From contig OZ029919.1 of the NCBI GenBank assembly GCA_964023275.1, forward strand, positions 32,457,561-32,521,560: 64,000 nucleotides of DNA. The letters run 5' to 3'. The position numbers and the translations under genes were made by a program. The DNA is from Norana najaformis (lineage: Eukaryota; Annelida; Clitellata; Crassiclitellata; Hormogastridae). The notes under the pieces were generated by a model. It saw only the letters and a program-made list of their open reading frames with translations. It was not told the DNA's origin and searched no databases. Positions 32,868 through 43,764 of the stretch are shown here, one piece after another; the stretch's first letter is position 1; each line of letters begins with the position of its first letter.

Positions 32868-33020
32868 GGGCGAGCGATAGATTCTAATGGTGAGGGTGCT
32901 CGACCGCCAATCCAGAGGTCGGCGGTTCAAATACCCGCCAGGGTAGACATTTTTTCGAGACTGGGTCCCCCTGACCGTACACTGCCGGTGGAAAGATCAG
33001 GCGGTGACTGAGAATGCCGG
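32868..33020 (+). mobile_element. tRNA-derived SINE
   Basis: Box-B-like GGCGGTTCAAATACCCGCC and the shared body phrase CTGACCGTACACTGCC, like 21705-21980. Box A is degenerate. Confidence 0.5.
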
Positions 33021-33109
33021 CCACCCGCCCTCATATGCCGAGGCTGAGTAAAATGAATTCGCTAAAACTTCATACCCAAGGCTGCCTATCCGCCTAGCTT
33101 AAGGGACTG

Positions 33110-33320
33110 TTCTTCTTCTTCTTGTTCTCCTCCTCCTCCTCCTCTTCTTCCTACTCCTCCTCTTCTTCTTCCTCCTCCTCCTCCTCCTCTTCTTCCTCCT
33201 CCTCTTCATCTTGTATACCTGATATATATACATATATATATTTCAGGTATATATATATATATTGTACATATATATATCAGGTACATATATATATATATAT
33301 ATATGTAATGTGCGTATCTA
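33110..33320. repeat. (CTT/CTC)n and (TA)n
   Basis: Pyrimidine triplets to 33212, then ATATAT repeats with CAGGTATATA phrases to 33305. Confidence 0.9.
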
Positions 33321-33469
33321 TATACATGTAGATAGGCCTACACATCAGCGGCTATAATTATATGTGATATTCTGCCTCAAACGGCCAACTGTTATTCAGT
33401 AGATACTTCTGTATTAGATGTGATGTTTACTTCGGATCGATAGGCACCGTTAACCGTATCAACAACTGA

Positions 33470-33649
33470 AGCTGATTTTTGAACTCATGTACAGCGCCCT
33501 TTTCTCCGGCCTCGGCTGTGCTACGGCGCTATATAAATTGTCTTATTGTTATTATTATTGTTGTTGTTGTTGTTATTATTATTAGGCCTATTATTATTAT
33601 TATTATAAAACAAATCCATTGTTACGTCAGTTCAATTATGAAACAAAAT

Positions 33650-33682
<33 letters not shown>

Positions 33683-33760
33683 TATTATTATTAGTCTTAT
33701 TATTTTTATTATTACAGCCCGCGTCATTTGAACTCTAATTTTTCAAGCGCCGCTTTGCTG
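33470..33760 (+). mobile_element. family C element with TTA/CAT microsatellite tail
   Basis: TTTTTGAACTCATGTACAGC then TACGGCGCTATATAAATTG, which runs directly into TTATTGTTATTATTATTG and, after a gap, (CAT)n at 33652-33682. The microsatellite begins at the element's end. Confidence 0.55.
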
Positions 33761-34009
33761 TAGTCTTATTCCGTAATCCAGTTAGCTTTTGATGGGGGCT
33801 AATCGAATGTGGAACCGTGGATGCTGCTGCTGCTGCTGCCGGTGCTCTAGGGCTAATTGGATTGGCATTAGATTGGCAGAGCGGATAGATGTTCAAGATC
33901 GGCTGTTTGGGGTGGAGCGAGGTCTACGGAGGAGACTTGTAGATCGCAATCGCTGAACTGTGTAATTCTGATGGATTCAGACATTAGGCCTTCTCTGCTA
34001 GGATGACTG

Positions 34010-34310
34010 AACGGATCGGTGGATGGAGTGATGGATGGATGGATGGGTGGGCGAGTGGGTGGGTGGATGGATGGATGGATAGATGGATGGATGGATGGAG
34101 TGATGGATGGATGGATGGGTGGGTGAGTGGGTGGGTGGATGGATGGATAGATGGATGGATGGATGGAGTGATGGATGTATGGATGGAGTGATGGATGGAC
34201 GGGTGGGTGGGTGGGTGGATGGATGGGTGGATGGAATGATGGATGGATTGATGGATCGGTGGATGGATGAATGGCTTGATTGACTGGCTCATGAATGGAC
34301 GAATGGAATG
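34010..34310. repeat. (ATGG)n array
   Basis: GATG/GATGGG units with GAGTGATGGATGG variants, in the intron between CUB3 halves. Confidence 0.95.
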
Positions 34311-34542
34311 ATTGATACATGGATGATTGCTTTATTGATGATTGATTTTAGGATGCATGGATGGATAGATGGTCTAATTTTACCATACCATGCCATTTCT
34401 CACCTCACCTCACCCCACCCCCGCCCTACCCCACTCCAACCCGCCCCACCCCATCCCACCCCACCCCATCCCACCTCACCTTAGCCTATCATACCATACT
34501 TTATCTTGTCGAACGTCTTCGTATCGTATGTGGCTGATGTAC

Positions 34543-34744
34543 CTGAGTCCGTAGATGTTGAGGACGATATCGAGGCGATGATGTTGGTGGACGTGGAAGA
34601 TGTAAGTGCACTTGGTCCCTCTGGGCAGCCAGTGGTCAGGACTGGACACTGACCCTTCGGACACATTGAATGTCCAGTCGCACAGACTATTCGACGCCTT
34701 CTGACCACCGCCATGCCACTCTGAACCATACGCAGCCCGACAAA
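34543..34744 (-). CDS. CUB gene, exon 7: first half of CUB3
   Basis: The acceptor CTATAACTGAG at 34745 (phase 1) has an adjacent branch-point-like CTATAAC. The donor CTCAG|GTACAT ends the exon at 34543 in phase 2. After a short lead-in it reads LCDWTFNVSEGSVSSPDHWL, then GTKCTYIFHVHQHHRLDIVL, the first CUB cysteine pair and opening strands. The length of 202 bp matches the equivalent exons of CUB1 (199) and CUB2 (205). Joined to 31809, the split codon becomes Ser. Confidence 0.85.
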
Positions 34745-34784
34745 CTCAGTTATAGATAGCACCTGACTTACAGGCTGCACCAAT

Positions 34785-35750
34785 CCACAGGTAAAATCAA
34801 TTTACAGGTAATATGGCATAGAGGTAACATCTGGTTTACAGTGTATACAGGTGAAACCAATCTACAGGTAATATGGCATAGAGGTAACACCTGGTTTACA
34901 GTTCACACCAGTGTATACATGTGAAACCAATCTACAGGTAAAATCAATTTACAATTTACAGGTAATATGGCATAGAGGTAACATCTGGTTTACAGTTCAC
35001 ACCAGTGTATACATGTGAAACCAATCTACAGGTAAAATAAATTTACAGGTAATAGGCATAGAGGTAATATCTGGGTTACAGTGTATACAGGTAAAACCAA
35101 TCTACAGGTAGAATAAATTTACAGGTAATATGGCATAGAGGTAACACCTGGCTTACAGTTCACACCAGTGTATACATGTGAAACCAATCCACAGGTAAAA
35201 TCAATTTACAGGTAATATGGCATAGAGGTAACATCTGGTTTACAGTTCACACCAGTGTATACATGTGAAACCAATCTACAGGTAAAATAAATTTACAGGT
35301 AAGGTAGTATAGAGGTAACATCTGGTTTATAGTTTACGCCAGCATACAGGTAGAACCAATTTACAGGTGACACCATCTTACAGGTAACATCAATTCGCAG
35401 ACAACGTAGTCCACAGGTAAACAAATTCACAGGTAAACTGGCGAACATCAATCTGCAAGTAACAATGCGTATGTAGCACAATTAACAGAGAGGTGATACC
35501 GATTCATAGGTAACATCTATTTACAGGTAAAACCAATTCACACGTAGCATTAATTTACAGGTAAAACCAATTCACACGTAGCATTACTTTACAGGTAAAA
35601 CCAATTCACACGTAGCATTAATTTACAGGTAAAACCAATTCACAGGTAGCATTAATTTACAGGTAAAACCAATTCACAGGTAGCATTAATTTACAGGTAA
35701 AACCAATTAACACGTAGCATTAATTTACAGGTAAAAACAATTCGCTTGCA
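34785..35750. repeat. minisatellite rich in CAGGTAA
   Basis: Two nested patterns. A long unit (TTACAGGTAATATGGCATAG, AGGTAACATCTGGTTTACAG, ACCAGTGTATACATGTGAAA) repeats imperfectly to about 35340. A 34-bp unit (GTAGCATTAATTTACAGGTA then AAACCAATTCACAC) repeats about seven times at 35515-35740. Roughly 25-30 CAGGTRA motifs occur on +, the antisense strand of the host gene. Confidence 0.9.
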
Positions 35751-36002
35751 GCAACATTACAGGGTAAGGTATTCTAAACAATGTAAACTTGCTGTCATTA
35801 AAACTGCTAACCTTGAGTACGAAAACCAAATGCATGTACGCATCTGAGAACTTTATATAGCTCCTCTAAAGTACCTATGAAAAGCAATGCGCTCGCTATT
35901 CCAGGCGGCGTTACAAACCAGTATACATACTAGAATACTGTGCTGTACAAACACATATTTATATACATAAACACACATTAAATATATATATTTATATTTT
36001 AT

Positions 36003-36195
36003 GGGACTCGGTGGTGTAGTGGTATGGTCTGTGCCTCGTAACCGGAGGGTCGCGGGTTCGAATCTGCCTTTGGACAAGTTGCTCACCCACAGTTGTCTGT
36101 GAGGAAGGCAACGGGAAACCACCTCACTCGTCTCATCCCCGGGTGGCATAAAGCCAATGAACCTGCCTTCGGGCAGAGAACTCATCATCATCAAC

Positions 36196-36235
<40 letters not shown>

Positions 36236-36236
36236 A
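36003..36236 (+). mobile_element. tRNA-derived SINE with (ATC)n tail
   Basis: Head GGTGGTGTAGTGGTATGGTC (box A), CTCGTAACCGGAGGGT and GCGGGTTCGAATCTGCC (box B). The body contains GGAAGGCAACGGGAAACCAC and GCCTTCGGGCAGAG, followed by (ATC)n to 36236. It is the best-preserved SINE here; 24515-24630 is a second copy. It resembles a Thr(CGT)-type tRNA but is not an intact tRNA. Confidence 0.75.
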
Positions 36237-36539
36237 GTCTGTGCATGTATACAAAAATGTACACACAGCATAAACATACACACATATACACGCACAAGCA
36301 TACATAGGTACACTACACCGATCCACAGACGCACATACAATAACACATGCACACATATCCCTGTATTCTTTGGCAACAGAATAAAATCTGTTTTCTAAAA
36401 AATTAGCTCAAATTTCCTTCGCCTATTTGCTCCGCGTTGCCGTCTCTTTCGTTCAGTCCGCAGGAAGCGTAAGCCGATCACGAACTCTACATTCATCCCG
36501 GACGCTGAGCCGACAGACAACGAGGAACTGAGGGCCGAA

Positions 36540-36620
36540 CGATACACACACACACCCACGCACACGCACTCACACACACACTCACACACGCCCACACACA
36601 AACACACAAACACACTCACG
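36540..36620. repeat. (CA)n array
   Basis: CACACA with CTCA and CCA interruptions. Confidence 0.85.
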
Positions 36621-36739
36621 TGTACTTTGAGACGTCCATTTACACAAACCACGAAACGGAAATTGAACCACATCGGCAAATACCACACGAACTATAGCAC
36701 TTTTGTGAGCTACTCAGCGCTTTTGTTAGGTACTTAAAA

Positions 36740-37250
36740 GGCGCTATATCAAATGTCTAGATAACCAACTACCTAACAAACTATACACCCACAATGCGAT
36801 ACAGTCCAGTGTTACCATACGGCATTGTGTAAGAGGATACATCGGGTGCGAATCGTGCCTCTGCCCGAGGGATCGTCGGATCGCATCCCAGAAGATGCCC
36901 TCCATACAGTCTGGATGTAGGCCACATGGCCACAGAAAACATCCGTGAAGCCACACTACTTGTTGTTTAGGAGTCGGCGCAAAAAGCCGAAAGCTATCGT
37001 CATAAAGCCCGCCGTCCAAGTAAAGAAACGCCGGTCAACTTCATTTGTATGCCTCGACCGACCGCGCAGTTTACGACCGGGGGTCCACTCCCCTGGTCAG
37101 TCGCCCTCAGAGGGGCGTAATTATCGCCGGGCTTCGCCGACCCTCCGTCAACCTGAGGGGCATAAATCGACGAAATTAACTGGAAACGCCGGCAGCAGAT
37201 GGAGACAAAATACACTCCTCCTCATCCCACAGAAGAGGAGGGAGGCAGGG
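36740..37250. other. unexplained GC-richer stretch
   Basis: Starts with GGCGCTATATCAAATG (a TATAGCGCC element edge). It then has about 400 bp of non-repetitive, CpG-containing sequence with several open frames on both strands but no recognisable domain or convincing splice pair. It lies in the intron between CUB2 and CUB3. Confidence 0.3.
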
Positions 37251-37254
37251 ATGG

Positions 37255-37560
37255 ATGGACGGAGAGAAAGACGAAAGGAGAGACTGAAAGACGGACGGAC
37301 GGAAGGACGGATGGACGGAAGGACGGATGGACGGAAGGACGAACGGACTGTTAAAAGGACGGACGGACGGAAGGACGGACGCACGGATAAAAGGACGGAT
37401 GGACGGAAGGACGGACGCACGGATAAAAGGACGGATGGACGGAAGGACGAACGGACGGTTAAAACGACGGACGGACGGAAGGACGGACGGACGGATGGAC
37501 GGAAGGACGAAAGTCGGACAAAAGACCGACGGAAGGAAGGACCGATGGACGGATGAAAGA
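37255..37560. repeat. (GGAC)n/(GGAT) array
   Basis: GACG/GAAG units with a higher-order pattern (GGACGGACGCACGGATAAAA twice). Confidence 0.95.
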
Positions 37561-37984
37561 GGAAATAACGGGGAGGGAGGTGTATGACTTCATCGCACTG
37601 AAGAGGGACGGAAGAACGGGCAAATGAAGAATGGATGGAGGGAAATGGGAAATAAATAAATGGAAATAGATGGAAAGAACATTCGACGCCAGCTCAGATC
37701 TTCCTCTCTGCTTTCGGACCATATAACTCGGATTAGAGTCGCTACATAAGCAAGTATTTAATTTAAATAAACTGTTCCGGTTACGACGTAAACTACGTAT
37801 CGTAAACTATGTTTACGAGCGCCGCTCTCTTAACTCACCATAACACAATTCCTATATATGTAATATATAAATATATTTGTATAAATTACTATAAATACAT
37901 ATAATATACAATACACTGAAATGCAACGAATCACAATCCAATACAATACGATACGATATTTGCAATGCAAAGGAGTGTAGTGCA

Positions 37985-38235
37985 GTGAGTGCAATATGAT
38001 TCCATGCAAAACAATGCAATACAAAACAATGCAATACAAAACAAGGCAATACAAAACAATGCAATACAAAACAATGCAATACAAAACAATGCAATACAAA
38101 ACAATGCAATACAAAACAATACATCGCAATACAATGCAGTGCAATACAACGCAAAGCAACGTAATGCATAACAGTGCAACGAATGCAACATGATGCAATA
38201 CAATACGATACAACACAATACAATACAAAAATGCT
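37985..38235. repeat. 15-bp CAATGCAATACAAAA repeat
   Basis: About eight exact copies at 38000-38120, with degenerate AATACAA sequence on both sides. It ends about 70 bp past exon 6 of the CUB gene. Confidence 0.95.
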
Positions 38236-38305
38236 GCTCCTGGTACACAGACCAGACACCAAACGCAGCTCTCCACGCGTCAAATTCCTTCCAGTGACCT
38301 CTGAC

Positions 38306-38505
38306 CTTTCGTCAATCCCAAGACGGAAGCGTGGAATCCGATGTTTCCGTAACGCGGCGTATCCGGTCCGCTGACGAAGAGGACGTAAATATGGCTGCCC
38401 GATGACGTCATATCCGGCATCGTGTTTCCACAGAACCTTCCCATTTTAGGAGTGGCCGTTGAGTCCCCATCGTAGATCTCAAGATGCTCCTCACGGCAGT
38501 CGTCT
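38306..38505 (-). CDS. CUB gene, exon 6: second half of CUB2
   Basis: The acceptor CCTTGTGTTGCAG precedes 38505 (phase 2) and the donor CGAAAG|GTCAGA ends at 38306 (phase 1). It reads DDCREEHLEIYDGDS, then PKMGRFCGNTMPDMTSSGS and YGNIGFHASV: the third and fourth cysteines, the LEIYDG strand and the closing strands. A 95% identical partial copy lies at 31878-32135. Confidence 0.9.
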
Positions 38506-38694
38506 CTGCAACACAAGGTCACCGTGAAGCAGACACTTACAAGGTCCGGTTCAACATTAGTATCTAGCTAGAGGCCACAGAAGACGTTACTGGCATAGAC
38601 ACTCAACTTACACAAGTTACTATATAGACACTAGTGGCTTCCTGCTGCAAATAGTTAATACATATGGAACTAAAGTTACTTGCTTGCTGACTTG

Positions 38695-38905
38695 CTACTA
38701 CCACTACCACTACTACCACTACCACTACCACTACCACTACTACCACTACTACCACTACTACTGGTAGTAGTGGTAGTGGTAGTAATAGTAGCAATAGTAG
38801 TGAGTAGTAGAAGTAGAGTAGTAGTACTATTACTACTATTAGTAGTACTACCACTACTACTACTACCACCACTACCATTACTAATCTACTACTATTACTA
38901 TTACT
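38695..38905. repeat. ACT/ACC triplet array with inverted halves
   Basis: CCACTACCACTACTAC runs (38700-38760) meet their own complement GGTAGTAGTGGTAGTGG (38762-38785), and the order reverses again near 38835-38880. The DNA can form long hairpins with almost no loop. Confidence 0.9.
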
Positions 38906-39008
38906 ACTCTACTCTTACTGTAAGTTGGAAAACCAAATTAATGAATTACACTTTGTTCTGTATTGTTGTAATAGTACATCACAAGGACTGTTAAAACTGT
39001 CGGCATAC

Positions 39009-39213
39009 GTCGCTTTGATGTCGAATTCTCGTGGTTTGTTGCGAGAGTTTGTTCCGGAGAACTTGATCTGGATCGCCATGTCCGCATCCCGGCTACTGAT
39101 GTGGTATCCGCACTCCATCGTCGGTGGATATGATCCCGGATATCCGGGCGATAATAACGGACACTCATCGTCGGTGCAGTCTTCGATCGTAATTCTCCAG
39201 GTGCACATGTATG
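39009..39213 (-). CDS. CUB gene, exon 5: first half of CUB2
   Basis: The acceptor TGGTTACATTACAG precedes 39213 (phase 1) and the donor GCGAC|GTATGC ends at 39009 (phase 2). It encodes YMCTWRITIEDCTDDEC, then LLSPGYPGSYPPTMECGY and MAIQIKFSGTN, a clear opening CUB half with the SPGYPGSYPP signature. It carries two more cysteines than CUB1. The length is 205 bp. Confidence 0.9.
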
Positions 39214-39349
39214 CTGTAATGTAACCACGCACGGGTTTGTAATAAATTCATGTAGCGCAGTTGGAAGTTCGTGATAGGCGCTGTATAATTATCTTTATAA
39301 ATAATGTGCTCTTCTACAATAATACTTTGATGCTTGGGACCCAATAATC

Positions 39350-40138
39350 TCTCTCCCTGTCTGTCTGTCTCTGTCTTTCTGTCTGTCTCTGTCTTTCTGT
39401 CTGTCTCTGTCTTTCTGTCTGTCTCTGTCTTTCTGTCTGTCTCTGTCTTTCTGTCTGTCTCTGTCTTTCTGTCTGTCTCTGTCTTTCTGTCTGTCTCTGT
39501 CTTTCTGTCTGTCTCTGTCTTTCTGTCTGTCTCTGTCTTTCTGTCTGTCTCTGTCTTTCTGTCTGTCTCTGTCTTTCTGTCTGTCTCTGTCTTTCTGTCT
39601 GTCTCTGTCTTTCTGTCTGTCTCTGTCTTTCTGTCTGTCTCTGTCTTTCTGTCTGTCTGTCTTTCTGTCTGTCTCTGTCTTTCTGTCTGTCTCTGTCTTT
39701 CTGTCTGTCTCTGTCCGTCTGTCTGTCTCTGTCTTTCTGTCTGTCTCTGTCTTTCTGTCTGTCTCTGCCTTTCTGTCTGTCTCTGTCTTTCTGTCTGTCT
39801 CTGTCTTTCTGTCTGTCTCTGTCTTTCTGTCTGTCTCTGTCTTTCTGTCTGTCTGTCTTTCTGTCTGTCTCTGTCTTTCTGTCTGTCTCTGTCTTTCTGT
39901 CTGTCTCTGTCCGTCTGTCTGTCTCTGTCTTTCTGTCTGTCTCTGTCTTTCTGTCTGTCTCTGCCTTTCTGTCTGTCTCTGTCTTTCTGTCTGTCTCTGT
40001 CTTTCTGTCTGTCTCTGTCTTTCTGTCTGTCTCTGTCTTTCTGTCTGTCTCTGTCTTTCTGTCTGTCTCTGTCTTTCTGTCTGTCTCTGTTTTTCTGTCT
40101 GTCTCTGTCCGTCTGTCTGTCTGTCTGTCTCTCTTGCT
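39350..40138. repeat. 18-bp TCTCTGTCTTTCTGTCTG array with 196-bp higher-order unit
   Basis: About 43 copies. Variants (CTGTCCGTCT at 39711 and 39907; CTGCCT at 39765 and 39961; a 14-bp short unit before each) recur 196 bp apart, so a block of about 11 units was itself duplicated. Frames of about 300 residues on both strands are artefacts. Confidence 0.97.
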
Positions 40139-40384
40139 CTAGTTCTGTAACGTTTCCGGGGCAGAACGGATGCTACAAACGACCACTTCATATAGGAGGT
40201 AGAAAAGGCGATGAGGTGGGTGGCTCTGATACTGAGTGGCGCTATAGAAATGCGCTGTTCAGCCGCATGCAGTTGTACCTGTGCTCTTCATGAGGTGCAT
40301 GGAATGCTCTATCTGTCGTGGAAATGAATCGATCTCGCTGTCTATGACAGAAAACAAGGATTTGTACACAAAAGTAAACAATTT

Positions 40385-40615
40385 ATACTTGCACGTATGC
40401 ATGTATATATGTATGCATGTATGTATTTATGGTTGTATGTATGTATGTATGCACAGTATATATGTATGTACAGAATGTATGCATGCATGTATATTATTAT
40501 GTATGTATGCATGTATGTACATGTATGTATGCATGCATGTATATTATTATGTATGTATGCATGTATGTACATGTATGTATGTATGCATGTATATTTGTAT
40601 GTATGTATATGGGCT
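40385..40615. repeat. (ATGT)n/(ATGC) array
   Basis: GTAT/GCAT units with a duplicated block of about 60 bp (ATGCATGCATGTATATTATT at 40479 and 40530). Confidence 0.9.
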
Positions 40616-40619
40616 TTCA

Positions 40620-41187
40620 TGGCAGTCGGTGGGATCTAAAGAGATGTGTTTTAGAATGAGAAGAGAATAAACCTTCAGCAGAGAAGGTATAAAAGACCGA
40701 AGTGCCAGGCTGCGTGGTGTCCTCATGTTGATGCATAACAGCGAGGGACCTGAAGGTCTCCACGGGCAGCTGAAAAAGCGATTGACGCGCCGATTGTATC
40801 GGTCATTATACCGAATGACACGCAAGTCTATTTTGGCGTCTTAGTGATATTTCGCTTGCTGAAGACACTTTATATTACGAGGTCATTATAGATATCTTAA
40901 TTGTGTATCGATTACAGATTTCCTATGCATGTATCCATGTATATATATATATGCGTACATACATATATATACATGCATAGGCCTATTTATACAAGGGATA
41001 TCTGTATTATTTCACGTTAAGCACACACACACAAATCTCGAGTATATAGGCCTATATATAATACAGATATATATATATGATGCAAATATCTCGCGTATAT
41101 ATATACACGTATATGATTGTATGCACATGTGTGCGTGACATCTATGTTATACTTTTGCGTCTTCATATATCCTACATAACTACATAA

Positions 41188-41223
<36 letters not shown>

Positions 41224-41330
41224 CGTATAAATTTGTATATCTTTACATGTTATTGGCTGCCCGAGCACATTAAGAACAATAGGTGTAATCGGATTTCGTT
41301 CCCAGCCAATTTGTTCCGATGCCAGAAAAG
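40620..41330. other. no gene; AT-rich intron
   Basis: Unique sequence to 40920, then TATATA-rich sequence with (TA)n at about 41191-41218. Confidence 0.4.
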
Positions 41331-41332
41331 GA

Positions 41333-41612
41333 TGAGGCGGATCTCATTTTGCCTTATCGAGGACGGACAACGGAAAGGTTTGCAATAAAACGTCCTCTGA
41401 CGAGTAACGCCAGCAGCAGTATCAACAACAGCATCATCAACTACATCCTCACCGAGTACCAGCCTCAGCAGCTTCAGCCATCGTTCCCTACGCATCTGCA
41501 CTCATTCCAACACTTATCGACCAGTCAGGAGCAGGTTTACGAGGAGAACTTGAACAAGCGACTGCGGGAATTGTATTCGCATGTTAATGCATTAGTAAAC
41601 AACCATAATTAA
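41333..41612 (+). CDS. candidate terminal exon, unrecognised, opposite strand to host gene
   Basis: An acceptor-like GATGCCAG ends at 41332 and the frame then runs 92 codons to TAA at 41610-41612. The codon pattern looks coding. The product starts EKDEADLILPYRGRTTERF, has an Asn/Ser-rich middle (NASSSINNSIINY) and a Gln/His-rich stretch, and ends in a helix-like EENLNKRLRELYSHVNALV. An in-frame ATG lies just upstream at 41319, so it could also be a short complete ORF. I do not recognise it. It is nested in the intron between CUB1 and CUB2. Confidence 0.4.
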
Positions 41613-41629
41613 GCGAACATTGATTATAC

Positions 41630-41895
41630 AACGTACATTGAATACACAATACATTCGCGAACATTGATTATACAAGATACATTGAATATACAATACATTC
41701 ACGAACACTGAACATACAATATTCATTGAATATGCAATACCTTCACGAACATTAAATATACAATATACATTGAATATACAATACGTTCGCGAAAACTGAA
41801 TATGTATTAAGCATGGAATATACAATACATTCACGAACACTGAATATACAATATATTGCATAAACAATATACTGAATATACAATATACAATGTAT
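41630..41895. repeat. about 55-60-bp AT-rich minisatellite
   Basis: Units contain ACATTGAATATACAATAC and ATTCACGAACA(C/T)TGAA, about five diverged copies. Confidence 0.85.
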
Positions 41896-42005
41896 ATTGA
41901 TTACATAATATCGTGTCTGACTTCCCAACACATCCATGCAGATGATAACGATAAAGAAAGCGACGATGACGACGACGACGATGATGATGAAGATCAGTAA
42001 CCGAC

Positions 42006-42208
42006 CGATGTTGATGTATTTAAAGGCAGCGACGACGTGGGCGGAAATGACGTCAGACTGGCTGTGCAGCTCGACGACAGCCACGTGACCGGAAGTGAAG
42101 ACGGTGGTGTTCAATTGGTCGTATTGGCCGCAGAAGGTGAACGGAGGATACCTGTGGTTACCTGGCTCAGGTGAGCCATCAAAGATCCGCAGAAAACCAT
42201 CACTACAA
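42006..42208 (-). CDS. CUB gene, exon 4: second half of CUB1
   Basis: The acceptor TACGTGTTTAG precedes 42208 (phase 2) and the donor ACATCG|GTCGGT ends at 42006 (phase 1). It encodes CSDGFLRIFDGSPEPG, then FTFCGQYDQLNTTVF and AVVELHSQSDV to FKYI. Read without splicing, the frame runs on into a GAT/GAC microsatellite that mimics a membrane helix; the phase match with exon 5 favours splicing here. Confidence 0.85.
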
Positions 42209-42249
42209 CTAAACACGTAAACAGAAGCAAGAATGACCACAGCGACGAC

Positions 42250-42775
42250 CACAAACTAATCTAATCAAATCTAATCTTATGTAATCTAATATTATATAAT
42301 CTAATCTTATATAATCTAATATATTTAATCTAATCTTATGTAATCTAATCTTATATAATCTAATCTTATATAATCTAATCTTATATAATCTAATCTTATA
42401 TAATCTAATCTTATATAATCTAATCTTATATAATCTAATCTTATATAATCTAATCTTATATAATCTAATCTTATATAATCTAATCTTATATAATCTAATC
42501 TTATATAATCTAATCTTATATAATCTAATCTTATATAATCTAATCTTATATAATCTAATCTTATATAATCTAATCTATTTAATCTAATCTGATATAATCT
42601 AATCTATATAATCTAATCTATCTAATCTAATCTAATCAGGTCTAGTATAATCTTATATAAATAAATCTTATATAATCTAATCTTATCTAAGCTAATCTCA
42701 TCTAATCTAATCTAATCTAATCTACTCTACTCTACTCTGATCAAGTCTAATCTAATCTAACATAACTAAATTAGA
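42250..42775. repeat. 15-bp TAATCTAATCTTATA array
   Basis: About 20 near-perfect copies (42300-42570) with degenerate CTAAT sequence on both sides, 40 bp upstream (in gene orientation) of exon 4. Confidence 0.97.
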
Positions 42776-42834
42776 GATGAAGGATGGATGGTTGAGTGGG
42801 CGCAAGGGGACGCGGTAGTCCAGGAACAGTCGCG

Positions 42835-42965
42835 GCACGGTAGTCGATTCGGTAATGTGCTGGGTCAGTAAACCAACGCTTGCGGGTTCGAGCCTGCTCA
42901 ACGGTCTCCGCGTAACGACCCCGGGCAAGCTGTCGAAAAGCCTCGCATTAAGATTTGCTGACTAA
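42835..42965 (+). mobile_element. tRNA-derived SINE head
   Basis: Box-A-like CGGTAGTCGATTCGGTAATG and box B TTGCGGGTTCGAGCCTG at tRNA spacing. A different family from 36003. Confidence 0.5.
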
Positions 42966-43139
42966 GAGCAAAAGTGCTTTAATAGGTAAATAAATAAATA
43001 AATAACCAGACTCCATTTGTCTTTACTGTGACTGCCGGCGTCTATCAGCAACACCAAAGGACCATCCACTTCGTCGGACCATTTCAGATAGCCATGTTTT
43101 AGCGCTTTTGTAAGGTTTCTAAAAGGCGCGATATCAATA

Positions 43140-43385
43140 ATCATATCCATCCATCCTCCGATCCATCGACCCATTCATCGATCCATACATTCATCCACTC
43201 ATCCACCCATCCATCCATCGATCCATCCATCCATCCACACACACATACATACATACACACATACATACATAATACATATATACATCCATACATACATACA
43301 TGCACATCCACAGTACCTACACATACGTACGTCCATGCATACGTACATCCATCCATACACACATACATACATACATATATACATA
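43140..43385. repeat. (CATC)n/(CATA)n array
   Basis: Starts at the end of a GGCGCGATATCAATAATC element edge (43123). Confidence 0.9.
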
Positions 43386-43764
43386 GGCCGTTGACGTCGC
43401 CCTCCTCCTTACTCCAGGCTTGGGACTGGCACTACCCGACTTAATGCAGTGGCGGGTTTCTTCCGCCTCTATTCCGTATCTCCGATTAAATTAGACGCTG
43501 CCCGAAAGCCAGAGAAACAAGTCTGATTGAGATGGATACGGTCTGCAGCAGGAGCAGCAGCAGCAGAAGGAAATCTGCCTAGAACACTCTGGGGAAAGGG
43601 CAAGAGGGGTGATGGAAGAATGCGGAGACTCCTGAGAAGCGGACCAATTCATGCATCTGAGTCCACGGGGAACAATGTGAAAGTTCTGATGAATGAAGCG
43701 ATGAAGACTTGTCGAGAAGGCTCCGACGTGAAAGCAAAATGAAGAGCCGACTCTGTGTACGTGC

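Noticed and set aside
36003-36075. Functional tRNA gene (Thr-like anticodon CGT)
   Set aside because: Boxes A and B are present, but stem pairing is poor and the sequence continues into a SINE body with a repeat tail. A second copy is at 24515.
36395-36540. Minus-strand exon ending in a basic tail (TERKRRQRGANRRRKFELIF)
   Set aside because: A possible acceptor (CGGCTCAG) is in phase 1, so an alternative end of the CUB gene after CUB2 is conceivable, but the frame is otherwise featureless and begins in a (CA)n repeat.
39295-40293. Frames of about 300 residues (Arg/Gln/Thr/Asp or Leu/Ser/Val/Cys)
   Set aside because: Translation of the 18-bp array on both strands.
41890-42010. Transmembrane helix following CUB1 (Ile/Val run)
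   Set aside because: The hydrophobic run is a GAT/GAC microsatellite read on the minus strand. A donor at 42006 in the right phase precedes it and joins CUB2.
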